A DNA stretch of 64,000 bases from positions 1,982,501-2,046,500 of the forward strand of contig NZ_CP039451.1 of the NCBI RefSeq assembly GCF_004843725.1, in the 5' to 3' direction. How positions within the stretch are numbered: the stretch's first letter is position 1; every line of letters starts with the position of its first letter. This document shows positions 51,498 through 60,452 of the stretch, piece by piece. Origin of the DNA: Psychroserpens sp. NJDZ02. GTDB taxonomy: Bacteria; Bacteroidota; Bacteroidia; Flavobacteriales; Flavobacteriaceae. The translations under genes were made by a program, and so were the position numbers. The notes beneath the pieces were generated by a model. The model searched no databases, was not told the DNA's origin, and saw only the letters and a list, made by a program, of their open reading frames with translations.

Positions 51498-52998
51498 CTT
51501 TTAAGAATATTGTAAATATTGTGCCTTGATTTATTTTACTCGCCACTTCAATTGTACCCTGCATGGCTTCAATTTGATTTTTTGTAATATAAAGACCTAA
51601 GCCTCTTGCTTCTTTATGTTTATGAAAGGTTTTGTATAATCCGAAAATTTTATTTTTATGTAGATCTAAATTAATACCAAGCCCATTATCTGCGACGGTG
51701 ATTTTTATATAACCTTCTATTTTTTTCGCAGTTATAGTAATTACTGGATGGGCATCTGGTCTTTTGTATTTAATGCTATTAGATATTAGGTTTAATAAAA
51801 TACTATCTAGGTAAGCCGGAATCGCTAAAACGTTTAATGCACTGTCGATAGAGATTTTTATTTCAGCATTTGTATCAATAATTTTAGCTTTAAAATTAGC
51901 TAAAGCAGTATTGGTGCATTTTAATAAATTGATGCTTTTTAAGTTTTTTTGTTTTTTAGAGTTTATTATTGAAACTTCGTTTAAATTAGAAATAGTTTCG
52001 CTTAAATTAGTGACGGCCTCTTGTATTAAAGGAAAAAACTCGTTCTCTGTGCATTCGGGCATGTCGGTTTTCATTATATCTAATAACATTTCTAGGTTAC
52101 CAGCATGAGATCGTAAATTATGAGATACAATATGGGCAAAGTTTAACAGCTTTTCATTTTGGTTTTTTGTAGTTGCTAATAATGTTTCTACTTTTTTGTA
52201 AGCCACTTTTCGTTTTGATATATCTATCAGATGTGATATAAAATGAACAGGTTGGTTTTTTTTGTTTCTTAGTATAGATATAGATAAGATGCAATTTATA
52301 AACGCCCCATCTTTTTTGATATAGCGTTTTTCGCATTGAAATTTATCGGATTCCCCATTTATTAGGTTTTTAATATTGCTCGGAATAAGGTCTATATCGT
52401 CTGGGTGAGATAGTGTGTTTATTTTAACGTCAATAAGCTCTTCTTTTGTGTAGCCTAGGTAATCACAAAAACTTTTATTTAATGTTATTATTTTTCCTGA
52501 TAAACTAACCAAAGCCATTGCGTTTGGGGCATGATCGAAAGTGGTGCGTATTAGTTCTTCTTTTAATTTTAGTTCGTTAAGCGTGTTGTTTTTTTCGGTG
52601 ATATCTTGTAAAACACCAATCACTTTTCTGGTGGCATTATTCTCTATTACAGGATAAGCAACAATACGGACCCATTTGATATTGTTTTTTGCTGTTTTTA
52701 ATTGAAACTCATGGTCGTAAGGTTCTTGATTATTAACAGCGCGAGTAAATAATAGATTTATTAAATCTCGGTTGTAACCTTCTAAAAAAAAATTAATACC
52801 CTCCTTGGTGTCGGGTTGATAATCTTGTTCTACCTCATGAATGGTTTTTGTCATAGCGCTCCAAGTAGCAGTGTTGTCTTGAAGGTTGACTTCCCAAGAG
52901 CCAATAGCAATGTCTCTTTGCAGAGAGTCCATGTAAGTTAATGTGGTGTTGTTTTCGGTCTTGTGTTTTTGAAATAACTGGGTGTAAAGTTCTTTCAT
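51484..52998 (-). CDS. PAS sensor histidine kinase with a non-standard H box
   Basis: This 504-residue soluble kinase has two PAS regions (about 28-138 and 148-268), a histidine region with H293 in FAHIVSHNLRSHAGNLEMLL, and an HATPase domain (LLNLISNSIKY, DNGLGIN, ARGLGLYI). The H box SHNLRSHAGN replaces the common SHDLKSPLR, a variant seen in Bacteroidota kinases. On the minus strand TATATTTG (53087-53080) is a good -7 box. The upstream region lacks the phased sites. Confidence 0.9.
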   Translation of the reverse strand: MKELYTQLFQKHKTENNTTLTYMDSLQRDIAIGSWEVNLQDNTATWSAMTKTIHEVEQDYQPDTKEGINFFLEGYNRDLINLLFTRAVNNQEPYDHEFQLKTAKNNIKWVRIVAYPVIENNATRKVIGVLQDITEKNNTLNELKLKEELIRTTFDHAPNAMALVSLSGKIITLNKSFCDYLGYTKEELIDVKINTLSHPDDIDLIPSNIKNLINGESDKFQCEKRYIKKDGAFINCILSISILRNKKNQPVHFISHLIDISKRKVAYKKVETLLATTKNQNEKLLNFAHIVSHNLRSHAGNLEMLLDIMKTDMPECTENEFFPLIQEAVTNLSETISNLNEVSIINSKKQKNLKSINLLKCTNTALANFKAKIIDTNAEIKISIDSALNVLAIPAYLDSILLNLISNSIKYKRPDAHPVITITAKKIEGYIKITVADNGLGINLDLHKNKIFGLYKTFHKHKEARGLGLYITKNQIEAMQGTIEVASKINQGTIFTIFLKDDTH

Positions 52999-53346
52999 GG
53001 TTAGGAGGTTATTACTAAAAAGTTAGGGCTTTAAAGTGTTGGTTTTGTTGATTTTAGCGAAAATATAACTGGTTGATTACAAATATAGTATTTAGTATAG
53101 ATTAAAAGTATAATTGTCAGCTAAAAAATCATGATTTTTGTTATTTTTATTCTGTTTATCGTGTGTTTTTAAAAGTGAATCTATAGTTTGTCAGTGTTTT
53201 AGGTTGTTATTGTTGTGTTATATTACAAAAATAAATATTGTTCGGTTTGTAGCTTATTGTTACTAATTTTGATTGTTGTTTCGAAAAAAAAAGGCTTGAA
53301 ATTGTTTTTTTATTATGATTACCTTTATGTTTTAAATACAAAATTA
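52999..53346. promoter_or_regulatory. Divergent promoter region of the PAS kinase and permease genes
   Basis: The minus-strand -7 box is at 53080-53087. Toward the permease, TACCTTTA near 53319 is a weak -7 box. The rest is AT-rich with an ATCATGAT palindrome near 53129. No gene is supported: an in-frame extension of the permease to 53215 would add 44 residues with no family similarity. Confidence 0.5.
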
Positions 53347-54630
53347 ATGAGTAAACAAATAACATTAAAAGATGCTATTTCCATTGGTATCGGAGGTATG
53401 GTTGGTGGTGGTATTTTCGCCGTTCTTGGATTGGCTGTGTCGTTGGCAAAAGGAGGTACACCAGTTGCTTTTTTATTTGCAGGTATTATCGCCTTGTTAA
53501 CGGCTTATTCTTATGCTAAATTATCTAGAAAATTTCCAGAAAACGGAGGGACCGTTAGGTTTGTACATCAACAATTTGGAAATGGGGTGTTTGCCGGAGG
53601 AATAAACAATCTACTTTGGATAAGTTATATTGTGATGTTAGCTTTATATGCTTCTGCATTTGGATCTTATGCTGCCGAGTTATTTTCTATTACAGAAGAC
53701 AGGGCTATCGATGTACGTATTTGTCAAACGACCATAATTATAATAGCGTTGGCTATTAATTATTTAAGTGTCAGTCTGGTTGGTCGTATAGAGTCTGTTG
53801 CAGTTATTGTAAAGTTGTTGATACTAATAGCCTTTATAGGCATTGGGTTTTATGGATTTTCATTACATCCAGAAAATTTACATCAATTACAACCAAGTAA
53901 TTGGGAAAGTCCTTTTTTATTACTCTCTGGAGGAATGGTGATTTTTGTAGCTTATGAAGGTTTTGAACTAATAGCCAATTCTATTTCAGACTTAAAAGAC
54001 CGCGAAAAAAATACCGAAAAGGCCTATTTTGGAGCTGTAGGTTTTGTAGTGGTTTTGTATATTTTAATTGCCATAGTTACCGTTGGGTCTTTACCTTTTG
54101 ATAAAATAGCAAGTGCTAAAGACTATGTTTTAGCACAAGCTGCAGCGCCTACTTTAGGGCAAATCGGATTTACTATTATTACTATTACGGCGCTAATATC
54201 TACTTTTTCGGCTATTAATGCGACTATTTTAGGCAGCGGACGTGTCAATTATGATATTGCTGAAGATCAAGAATTACCGCGTTATTTTTGTCATATTTTT
54301 TGGGGTAAACCTATTGGCTATTTAATTACAGCCATCTTGTCCATTATATTGGTTAATGTCTTTAATCTTGAAAGTATTTCGACAGCCGGAAGTGCTGGTT
54401 TTTTGTTGATTTTTTGTCTAGTTAACTATATCGGATTTAAAAAGTATCAAGAATTAGAGTCTAAAAAAAGTATTCATTTAATAGCTAGTATTTTGTGTTT
54501 ATTGGCTTTTTGTACACTTATTGTTCAGCAATTTGAAACTAATATTACTGGTGTTTTAGTCGCTTTGGGTATTATTTTGTTTTGTTTTGTTATGGAGTGG
54601 GTGTATAAAACGATTGGCTTTAAAAAGTAA
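53347..54630 (+). CDS. APC-family amino acid permease
   Basis: This protein of about 427 residues has roughly 12 membrane spans and the APC superfamily signature in helix 1 (DAISIGIGGMVGGGIFAVLGLAVSLAKGG), with FVAYEGFELIANSISDLKDREKN in helix 6. It should import or exchange amino acids or amines; the substrate is unknown. ATG 53347 (MSKQITLKDAISIG) matches the family start. It is transcribed alone. Confidence 0.87.
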   Translation: MSKQITLKDAISIGIGGMVGGGIFAVLGLAVSLAKGGTPVAFLFAGIIALLTAYSYAKLSRKFPENGGTVRFVHQQFGNGVFAGGINNLLWISYIVMLALYASAFGSYAAELFSITEDRAIDVRICQTTIIIIALAINYLSVSLVGRIESVAVIVKLLILIAFIGIGFYGFSLHPENLHQLQPSNWESPFLLLSGGMVIFVAYEGFELIANSISDLKDREKNTEKAYFGAVGFVVVLYILIAIVTVGSLPFDKIASAKDYVLAQAAAPTLGQIGFTIITITALISTFSAINATILGSGRVNYDIAEDQELPRYFCHIFWGKPIGYLITAILSIILVNVFNLESISTAGSAGFLLIFCLVNYIGFKKYQELESKKSIHLIASILCLLAFCTLIVQQFETNITGVLVALGIILFCFVMEWVYKTIGFKK

Positions 54631-54882
54631 TAATTAAGTAGAAATGCTTGGCTGTGCTTTTAATGACAAGAATCGCGTTGTTGTCAGAATCTTAGTGCAT
54701 CTATTTTTAGTTGAATATTGATATGGTCTGTTGTTTATATGGCTACTGAGGTATTAAGTGTTTTATAAAGTTAATGACAGAAATATTTTTATTTTATTAG
54801 AATAAATAGTTATCTAAATTAAACCTTTTCAGATTTAAAAAGTCTAATGCTTTTAATCCTGATATTAATTTTGGAAAATACA

Positions 54883-55410
54883 TTGTTTTTAAAACAAAAA
54901 TTACAACGACCACTCTTGATGTTGGTTGTATTCTTCTTACTTGTAAGCTGCAACAATACTAAGAGTAATGCTGTTGTTTTTGCAAATAACGCTACGATCC
55001 TTGTTTACAACTTTGATCAGTTAGAACCGTTGTTATATACAGATAGTAACAAAACTTACATTGTTAATTTCTGGGCCATGTGGTGCGCACCTTGTGTTAA
55101 AGAACTACCATACATAAAAGCTTATGCAGATAAACATCCTGATGTTGAGGTGTTATTAGTAAGCATGGATTTTCCTAAAGATATTGAGACCAAACTAAAA
55201 CCATTTTTAAAGCAAAAAGGCATTACTAATAAAGTGGTGATTTTAGACGATCCCGATGCTAATACTTGGATAAATAAAATAGATCCAAATTGGTCAGGTG
55301 CCATACCTTATACTATCATTTTTAATAATACAAAACGTGCGTTTTTTGAGCGTTCGTTTGAAAGTGAATCAGATTTAGAAACGGAAATAAATAACACAAT
55401 TAATAACTAA
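54883..55410 (+). CDS. TlpA/thioredoxin-like periplasmic lipoprotein
   Basis: The protein has a lipobox (MLVVFFLLVSC) and a thioredoxin fold with redox site WCAPC (YIVNFWAMWCAPCVKELPYI), then VSMDFPKDIETKLKPFLKQKG and SGAIPYTIIF with the cis-Pro. It should handle disulfides in the periplasm. The start is uncertain: TTG 54883 gives a basic-then-hydrophobic lipoprotein signal, ATG 54847 lies before the -7 box TAATTTTG (54866-54873), and ATG 54919 leaves a very short signal. Confidence 0.8.
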   Translation: MFLKQKLQRPLLMLVVFFLLVSCNNTKSNAVVFANNATILVYNFDQLEPLLYTDSNKTYIVNFWAMWCAPCVKELPYIKAYADKHPDVEVLLVSMDFPKDIETKLKPFLKQKGITNKVVILDDPDANTWINKIDPNWSGAIPYTIIFNNTKRAFFERSFESESDLETEINNTINN

Positions 55411-55416
55411 TTTAAA

Positions 55417-56145
55417 ATGAAAAGAATAACTGTAGTATTATCTATGATTGCCCTGTGCGCAATTGTACTTGTAGCTTGTAAGGATAAAGAGGGTCAGAAA
55501 AACGAGACTGCTTTAGAGCATGGCGACCGAAAAGGACCACCACATGGCGGTGATAGAAAAGGTCCTCCAAAAGGAGGCGGTCCAGAACAAACAAAGACTT
55601 TAGAAGAAATTGGAGGGTACAAAATTGGAGAAGTAGCAACCGATTTTAATCTTAAAAATGTGGATGGTAAGATGGTGTCTTTAGCAAGTATAGAAAATGC
55701 TAAAGGATATATTGTAACTTTTACTTGTAACGAGTGTCCTTTTGCAAAATTATATGAAGACCGTTTAATTGCATTGCACAATACATACGCACCACAAGGT
55801 TATGCTGTAATAGCAATCAATCCAAATAGCCCTGAAAACGAAAAAGAAGGTTATGCAGCCATGCAAGCCAGAGCTAAAGAAAAAGGATTTCCGTTTGCAT
55901 ACTTAGTTGATGAAGGACAAAAAATATATCCACAATACGGAGCCGTAAGAACACCGCACGTATTTGTATTGGATAAAGATCGTAAAGTCCAATATATTGG
56001 TGCAATTGATGATAATTCTAAATCACCGGAGGATGTAAAAGTTAAATATGTTGAAGACGCGATTAAAGCATTAGAAGCCGGAGAAAAACCAGCGGTTACT
56101 TTAACAAAGGCAATAGGATGTCCAGTAAAAGCAAGTAGAGGATAA
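55417..56145 (+). CDS. Thioredoxin-like (AhpC/TSA-redoxin) lipoprotein
   Basis: This 242-residue protein has a lipobox (ALCAIVLVAC), a Gly/Pro/Lys-rich linker with repeated GDRKGPP units (about 35-58), then a redoxin domain: KIGEVATDFNLKNVDGKMVSLASI, redox motif TCNECPF (Cys-x2-Cys), YPQYGAVRTPHVFVLDKDRKVQYIGAIDD. It follows the TlpA-like gene by 6 bp, so the two probably act as a periplasmic redox pair. A bidirectional terminator closes the operon. Confidence 0.87.
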   Translation: MKRITVVLSMIALCAIVLVACKDKEGQKNETALEHGDRKGPPHGGDRKGPPKGGGPEQTKTLEEIGGYKIGEVATDFNLKNVDGKMVSLASIENAKGYIVTFTCNECPFAKLYEDRLIALHNTYAPQGYAVIAINPNSPENEKEGYAAMQARAKEKGFPFAYLVDEGQKIYPQYGAVRTPHVFVLDKDRKVQYIGAIDDNSKSPEDVKVKYVEDAIKALEAGEKPAVTLTKAIGCPVKASRG

Positions 56146-56168
56146 TTTAATAGCACTATCCTTTATTT

Positions 56169-56203
56169 TAAAAAACACAAGCGTAAGGCTTGTGTTTTTT
56201 TTA
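56169..56203. terminator. Bidirectional terminator between convergent genes
   Basis: AAAACACAAGC and GCTTGTGTTTT (56172-56198) form an 11-bp stem around GTAAG, with A- and T-runs on the two sides. Confidence 0.9.
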
Positions 56204-56228
56204 TGTTTTATTTTAAGCGTTATTAGAT

Positions 56229-58295
56229 TTAGTCTCTAAAAACAGGCATCTCAAATAGCAGCCATTTAAAACGTAGACCAATTTCGTTAAAAGTAAAACC
56301 TGCAGCGGTTGCAGATGCAATATTACTACGGGTTGTAAATAAGTTAGCTAAGCAACGTTCCGAGAATTTGTAACCTAATTTTCCTTGTATTCTGTAGGTG
56401 CTTTGGCTACTATCGTCATCTATATATTGTAATCCTGTGGCAGCCGTTAACTCATAAAACCATTCTTTAGGTTTTGTAATGGCTTCATCTTTAATAATGT
56501 TTGCAAATACCTCTGCAGCATTGAAGGTCTCAGGAGAAAAATAAATGGTTGGGACTTGATTTTTAAATGTAATGTATTGGTAGTTGATACCAGCTTTGAG
56601 TGACGGTTTTGGTAAGATGTTATAATATAATGAGGTAAATAAAAGGTTTCTTGCGTTTTTATCACTCTGACTAGTGTAAAAGTACTGTGTAAACCAACCA
56701 ACATTAAAATTGGTGTTTAAGCTGTAGTTGGCATAAAAGTTATTCTGTACAATTTCACGATCTAATAACTCGGCATTAAAACTTTGTAATTCACGTTTAT
56801 AACCAACGGTTAAATCTTGCAGTTTAAACGGTTTGATATTAAAAGAAAGATCTGTTAATAGTTGTGTGTAGTCATTAGTGGTTGCCTTTGCAGAGGTTAG
56901 TCCTGCAGTACCTTTAAAAGTTGCGTTTGGAAGTAGTTGATAAGAAAGACCAAAGTTAACGTCATGCGATGTTGCTTCATTATTAGTTACCGGGTTATTG
57001 GTGCTTCTGTAGTTATAACTTCCTAAAAGTTTGAATTTTGTTGAAAACGGAAACTCTAAATTGTTATTAAAAGCAAAAGCTTCGTTGTCTCCATTATCAA
57101 AGGTGTATGATGTTTTGCCTTCGTAAGTTGGTGTAAAGGTTGTGTTGAGGTTTTTTATAAAATTGGATGCATCCTTTTGGTTGTCGTAAAATTTTAAGGT
57201 GTTTTCTGCAGAGGTATAAGCCGCATCATATTTTCCTAAAGCTTTTAGCGCGTTTGCATTTCCTAAGTTACCATCAAACGATGTGCTATCATTAACCAAA
57301 ATTTGGTCATAGTCTGTAACACTCTTTTTAAAATCACTTTTATAAATATTAAGGGTCGCACGTAAAGCTAAGACCCAATTATCATTAGGTTTAGTTTCTA
57401 TTAATTTCGCGATAAGCGTATCTGCCGTTTTATATTTTTTATTCCAAATTAAAGCTTGTGCGTAACGCTCTGTGGTTTGTTGTATTAATGTTGGATCTGT
57501 TGAAGTCTCTAAACTATCATAAGCTTGTTGGCTTAAATGTAAGGCCTCTTTTTCTTTTCCGTTTAAGTGAGATACTAAAGCAGAACCATTTAATGCAGTG
57601 ATTTTATTTTCAGGTTTTTCAGCTAAAATAGCATAGGTTGCTTGGGCATCGTCTAATCTGTTTGCAATTAAATATAAGTTAGCTAAGTTTAATAAGGTGT
57701 CTTTGTCGTTATTAAACAATGCTAGGTTTTTTTTAAGTAATATTTCTGCTTCATCATACTGTTGTGCTTGTTGCTTTTGGTAAGCATAGCCTAAATACAT
57801 GTATTTTTTAGAGGTTAATGCATTTGGATTTCCTGGTAAAACGTCTAAAGCTTTATCGACATATTTTAGGGCCTCTTGATACTCCTTTAAATTGGATAGG
57901 GTATTGGCATAACTTAATAAGGCAGGAAAACTTTTTGGGTCTTCGTCTATTAAACTTTTAAAGTAGGTTTTTGCTTTTGGAAAATTACTATTCCATAATA
58001 ACGATTCGCCATAATTTAACTTCACCTCAAAATCCGTTGGGTAATCTGCTAATAGATTTGTAAAAAGGGTGTTAGCATCTTCTGGTTTTCCGTTTAACCC
58101 AATAGCACGACCATAACATAGTCTAGCGGTCTTATTGTCTGGATACTCTTTTAATATCGTACTGAAAAATGTTTCCGCTTTAGCGTACTTACCCGTCTCT
58201 AAATAGGTAAAGCCTTCTTGCATGTCTTGAGCATGACTAAAAGCAACAGTTAATAGTAGGGTAAGTAGGGTGAAAAATTTGAGTTTCATGTTCAT
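56229..58295 (-). CDS. TPR protein with C-terminal outer-membrane beta-barrel
   Basis: This 688-residue protein has a signal peptide (MNMKLKFFTLLTLLLTVAFSHAQ), about ten TPRs (25-370: YLETGKYAKAETFFSTILKEYPD, SNFPKAKTYFKSLIDEDP, LKEYQEALKYVDKALDVLP) and then a barrel-like region (about 395-688) with many alternating strands, ending ERCLANLFTTRS and FNEIGLRFKWLLFEMPVFRD. The layout is like exopolysaccharide export or assembly proteins with TPR plus barrel (BcsC/PgaA-like), so it may serve the adjacent polysaccharide genes. The family is not proven. Confidence 0.75.
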   Translation of the reverse strand: MNMKLKFFTLLTLLLTVAFSHAQDMQEGFTYLETGKYAKAETFFSTILKEYPDNKTARLCYGRAIGLNGKPEDANTLFTNLLADYPTDFEVKLNYGESLLWNSNFPKAKTYFKSLIDEDPKSFPALLSYANTLSNLKEYQEALKYVDKALDVLPGNPNALTSKKYMYLGYAYQKQQAQQYDEAEILLKKNLALFNNDKDTLLNLANLYLIANRLDDAQATYAILAEKPENKITALNGSALVSHLNGKEKEALHLSQQAYDSLETSTDPTLIQQTTERYAQALIWNKKYKTADTLIAKLIETKPNDNWVLALRATLNIYKSDFKKSVTDYDQILVNDSTSFDGNLGNANALKALGKYDAAYTSAENTLKFYDNQKDASNFIKNLNTTFTPTYEGKTSYTFDNGDNEAFAFNNNLEFPFSTKFKLLGSYNYRSTNNPVTNNEATSHDVNFGLSYQLLPNATFKGTAGLTSAKATTNDYTQLLTDLSFNIKPFKLQDLTVGYKRELQSFNAELLDREIVQNNFYANYSLNTNFNVGWFTQYFYTSQSDKNARNLLFTSLYYNILPKPSLKAGINYQYITFKNQVPTIYFSPETFNAAEVFANIIKDEAITKPKEWFYELTAATGLQYIDDDSSQSTYRIQGKLGYKFSERCLANLFTTRSNIASATAAGFTFNEIGLRFKWLLFEMPVFRD

Positions 58296-58313
58296 GTTTT
58301 AATTCACTTGCAA

Positions 58314-58402
58314 GTTAGTCATTCATATCCATTCATTCATCTACACCAATGGTCCGCTCGTCGAAATACATCTGAATTTGAGGGAGTTGTGTTGCATCTT
58401 TG
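58314..58402 (+). promoter_or_regulatory. Phased-repeat promoter E (upstream of the STAS/flippase genes)
   Basis: GTTAGTCATT (58314), ATTCATCTAC (58335) and GCTCGTCGAA (58356) are spaced exactly 21 bp and lie 81, 60 and 39 bp before a CATCTTTG -7 box (58395-58402). TTTG at 58377 is only 14 bp from the -7 box, not the usual 19. Confidence 0.68.
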
Positions 58403-58441
58403 TGTCAGAAATCAGACACTAATAATTTAAATATAACACTT

Positions 58442-58720
58442 ATGGCACTTAGAATTACACAACAAGATAATACAATTACTTTAGAAGGAACATTAAATAC
58501 TGAAACTGTAAATAATTTTAAATCTCATTTTAATTTTATTTTAAATGCTTTTAAAAATGTAACTTTAAATATCGATAAGGTAAAAGATATTGACGACTCT
58601 GCAATGCAAATATTAAAAGCAATGTATGTCAATGGTGTAAAAAATAACATGATGTTTTTTGTAGAAGGAAACAGAAGTGAAGCAATCTACGAAGCATTTC
58701 AGTATCCTAATGTAGCTTAA
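58442..58720 (+). CDS. STAS-like small regulatory protein
   Basis: This 92-residue protein has a STAS/anti-sigma-factor-antagonist-like pattern: ITQQDNTITLEGTLNTETVNNFKSHFNFIL, VTLNIDKVKDIDDSAMQILKAMYVNGVKNN, FFVEGNRSEAIYEAFQYPNVA. In partner-switching systems a Ser/Thr next to the Asp-Asp is phosphorylated; DDSA fits. The ATG at 58442 is preferred over an upstream frame start. The flippase gene starts 27 bp later, so it may control polysaccharide production. Confidence 0.78.
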   Translation: MALRITQQDNTITLEGTLNTETVNNFKSHFNFILNAFKNVTLNIDKVKDIDDSAMQILKAMYVNGVKNNMMFFVEGNRSEAIYEAFQYPNVA

Positions 58721-58746
58721 TTAGTAACCCCAAACCAACCTATAAG

Positions 58747-59991
58747 ATGTCTTTTTTATCTCTTTTAAAAACCAAAAAAGTAACTCCAGAACAAGTGTTT
58801 ATGCTAAGCGTTTTAGCAGTCAATGGGGGGAATTATTTGTACAATCTTATTTTAGGACGTGTTTTAGGTCCTGCTCAATTTGCGGATGCAGCAGTACTAA
58901 TTACCTTTTTATTGGTGTTATCTTTTGTGGCGATGACGTTTCAATTAGTAACGGCCAAATTTTCTGTGATTTTTGAAAATGAAACGTTTACCAATTTTGT
59001 TGCTACAATTTATAAAAATGCCACGATTGTTGGTTTAGGCTTTGGTGCTTTAATTATTGTTTTTGCCAAACAGTTACAATCGGTATTTAACACCTCGTCT
59101 TCTGCGATGTTTACCATATTTGGAATTGGAGTGCCTATCTATTTTTTAATGAGTGTGAATAGGGGTGTTTTTCAGGGTAAAAAAGAATTTAAATCATTAT
59201 CCATTACTTATCAAGCCGAAATGTTAAGCCGATTAGTAATCACTTTAGGTTTAATCTTTTTACTTGATATGCAATCTTCCGTAGTTATTGCAGTTGGGAT
59301 TTTAATTTCTTTTGGTTTTGGTTTAGTGCCTTTTAAATTCAAAAATTTAAATTTTAAAAAGACTATTGCAGTTGAAGCTAGTCAATCCAAACAAGTTAAA
59401 AGCTTTTTTGTTATAACAGCATTTTACGAGCTAACACAGATAATAATTAACAATAGTGATATCTTGCTGGTTAAACATTACTTTGACTCTTACGACGCAG
59501 GATTATATGCGTCACTAGCTTTGATTGGTCGTATAGTATATTTTGTGGCTTGGATGTTTGTCATGTTGTTATTGCCAACAGTGGTTCAGCTTAAAAAAGA
59601 AGGTAAAGCCACAGCACCAATATTATTTAAATACGTGGGTTATATTGCTGCAATAGCAACGACAATTGTTATTGGTTGCGCGTTGTTTCCTAGAACGGCC
59701 ATAACATTATTATTTGGTGATAGTTATTTAGCAATGGCGCCTTTATTATGGAAGTACGCTCTGGCTACTGGCTTGTTTGCTATTTCTAACATCTTTGCTT
59801 ACTATTATTTATCGTTGGACAGATATATTCCTGTCGTTATTTCAGGTGTTTTTGGAACGCTTCAAATGGGATTAGTTATCTTTTTTCATGAGAGTTTAGA
59901 ACAAGTAGTACATATGCAAATTATAGCAATGGTTTTATTGTTAGTAATACAATTGGTCTTTTTTATGTTTGATTCTAAATTAAAAAAGTAA
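58747..59991 (+). CDS. Oligosaccharide flippase (Wzx/MATE-like)
   Basis: This 414-residue protein has about 12 membrane spans with the polysaccharide-biosynthesis pattern at the start (VFMLSVLAVNGGNYLYNLILGRVLGPAQFADAAVLITFLLVLS) and SRLVITLGLIFLL, NNSDILLVKHYFDSYDAGLYASLALIGRIVYF in the second half. Such proteins flip lipid-linked sugars across the inner membrane. It shares promoter E with the STAS gene. Confidence 0.85.
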   Translation: MSFLSLLKTKKVTPEQVFMLSVLAVNGGNYLYNLILGRVLGPAQFADAAVLITFLLVLSFVAMTFQLVTAKFSVIFENETFTNFVATIYKNATIVGLGFGALIIVFAKQLQSVFNTSSSAMFTIFGIGVPIYFLMSVNRGVFQGKKEFKSLSITYQAEMLSRLVITLGLIFLLDMQSSVVIAVGILISFGFGLVPFKFKNLNFKKTIAVEASQSKQVKSFFVITAFYELTQIIINNSDILLVKHYFDSYDAGLYASLALIGRIVYFVAWMFVMLLLPTVVQLKKEGKATAPILFKYVGYIAAIATTIVIGCALFPRTAITLLFGDSYLAMAPLLWKYALATGLFAISNIFAYYYLSLDRYIPVVISGVFGTLQMGLVIFFHESLEQVVHMQIIAMVLLLVIQLVFFMFDSKLKK

Positions 59992-60248
59992 AAATAAATT
60001 TATATTAATTAGTCTTATTATAAATAAACAAGGAAAAATGTTGTGGTTTAAAACTACAGCTTTTTCTGGTTGATGAAGTTTGAGATTGTAAGGGTATATG
60101 GGAATGATGATTAGTATGTTATTCGGAATTTAGGGAAGAGGCCATATAGTAAAGGTTACTAATTCAAATAATTTATTGAACAGGATATACATATTTAAAA
60201 ATATGTTTATTATATTGAATAACAGTATGATTAGCGTTTTGTGTAAAT
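59992..60248. other. AT-rich spacer after the flippase gene
   Basis: It contains an ACATATTTAAAAATATGT palindrome (60188-60205) but no T-run terminator and no reading frame with a start, RBS or family resemblance. The phased-repeat promoter D follows. Confidence 0.45.
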
Positions 60249-60337
60249 GGAAATCTATACTTTCTTACCATTCGTCTACAGTAATAGGTAAACTATCTAA
60301 GCTCATCCTTATTAATGACTTTAATAACGCAAATTTG
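60249..60337 (+). promoter_or_regulatory. Phased-repeat promoter D (upstream of the glycosyltransferase)
   Basis: GGAAATCTAT (60249), ATTCGTCTAC (60270) and AACTATCTAA (60291) are exactly 21 bp apart, each with a TCTA core, 81, 60 and 39 bp before a CAAATTTG -7 box (60330-60337). The stretch AATCTATACTTT upstream of the central site is shared with promoter C. Confidence 0.73.
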
Positions 60338-60452
60338 TAGTGTAATTAAGAAATAATATATTAAAATTCATAAAACAAAGCATTCAGAATTTAAAAGATT
60401 TTACCTAACTGAATGTAGCAAGATTTAATCAATAAGTAATAACAAAGTCTCC

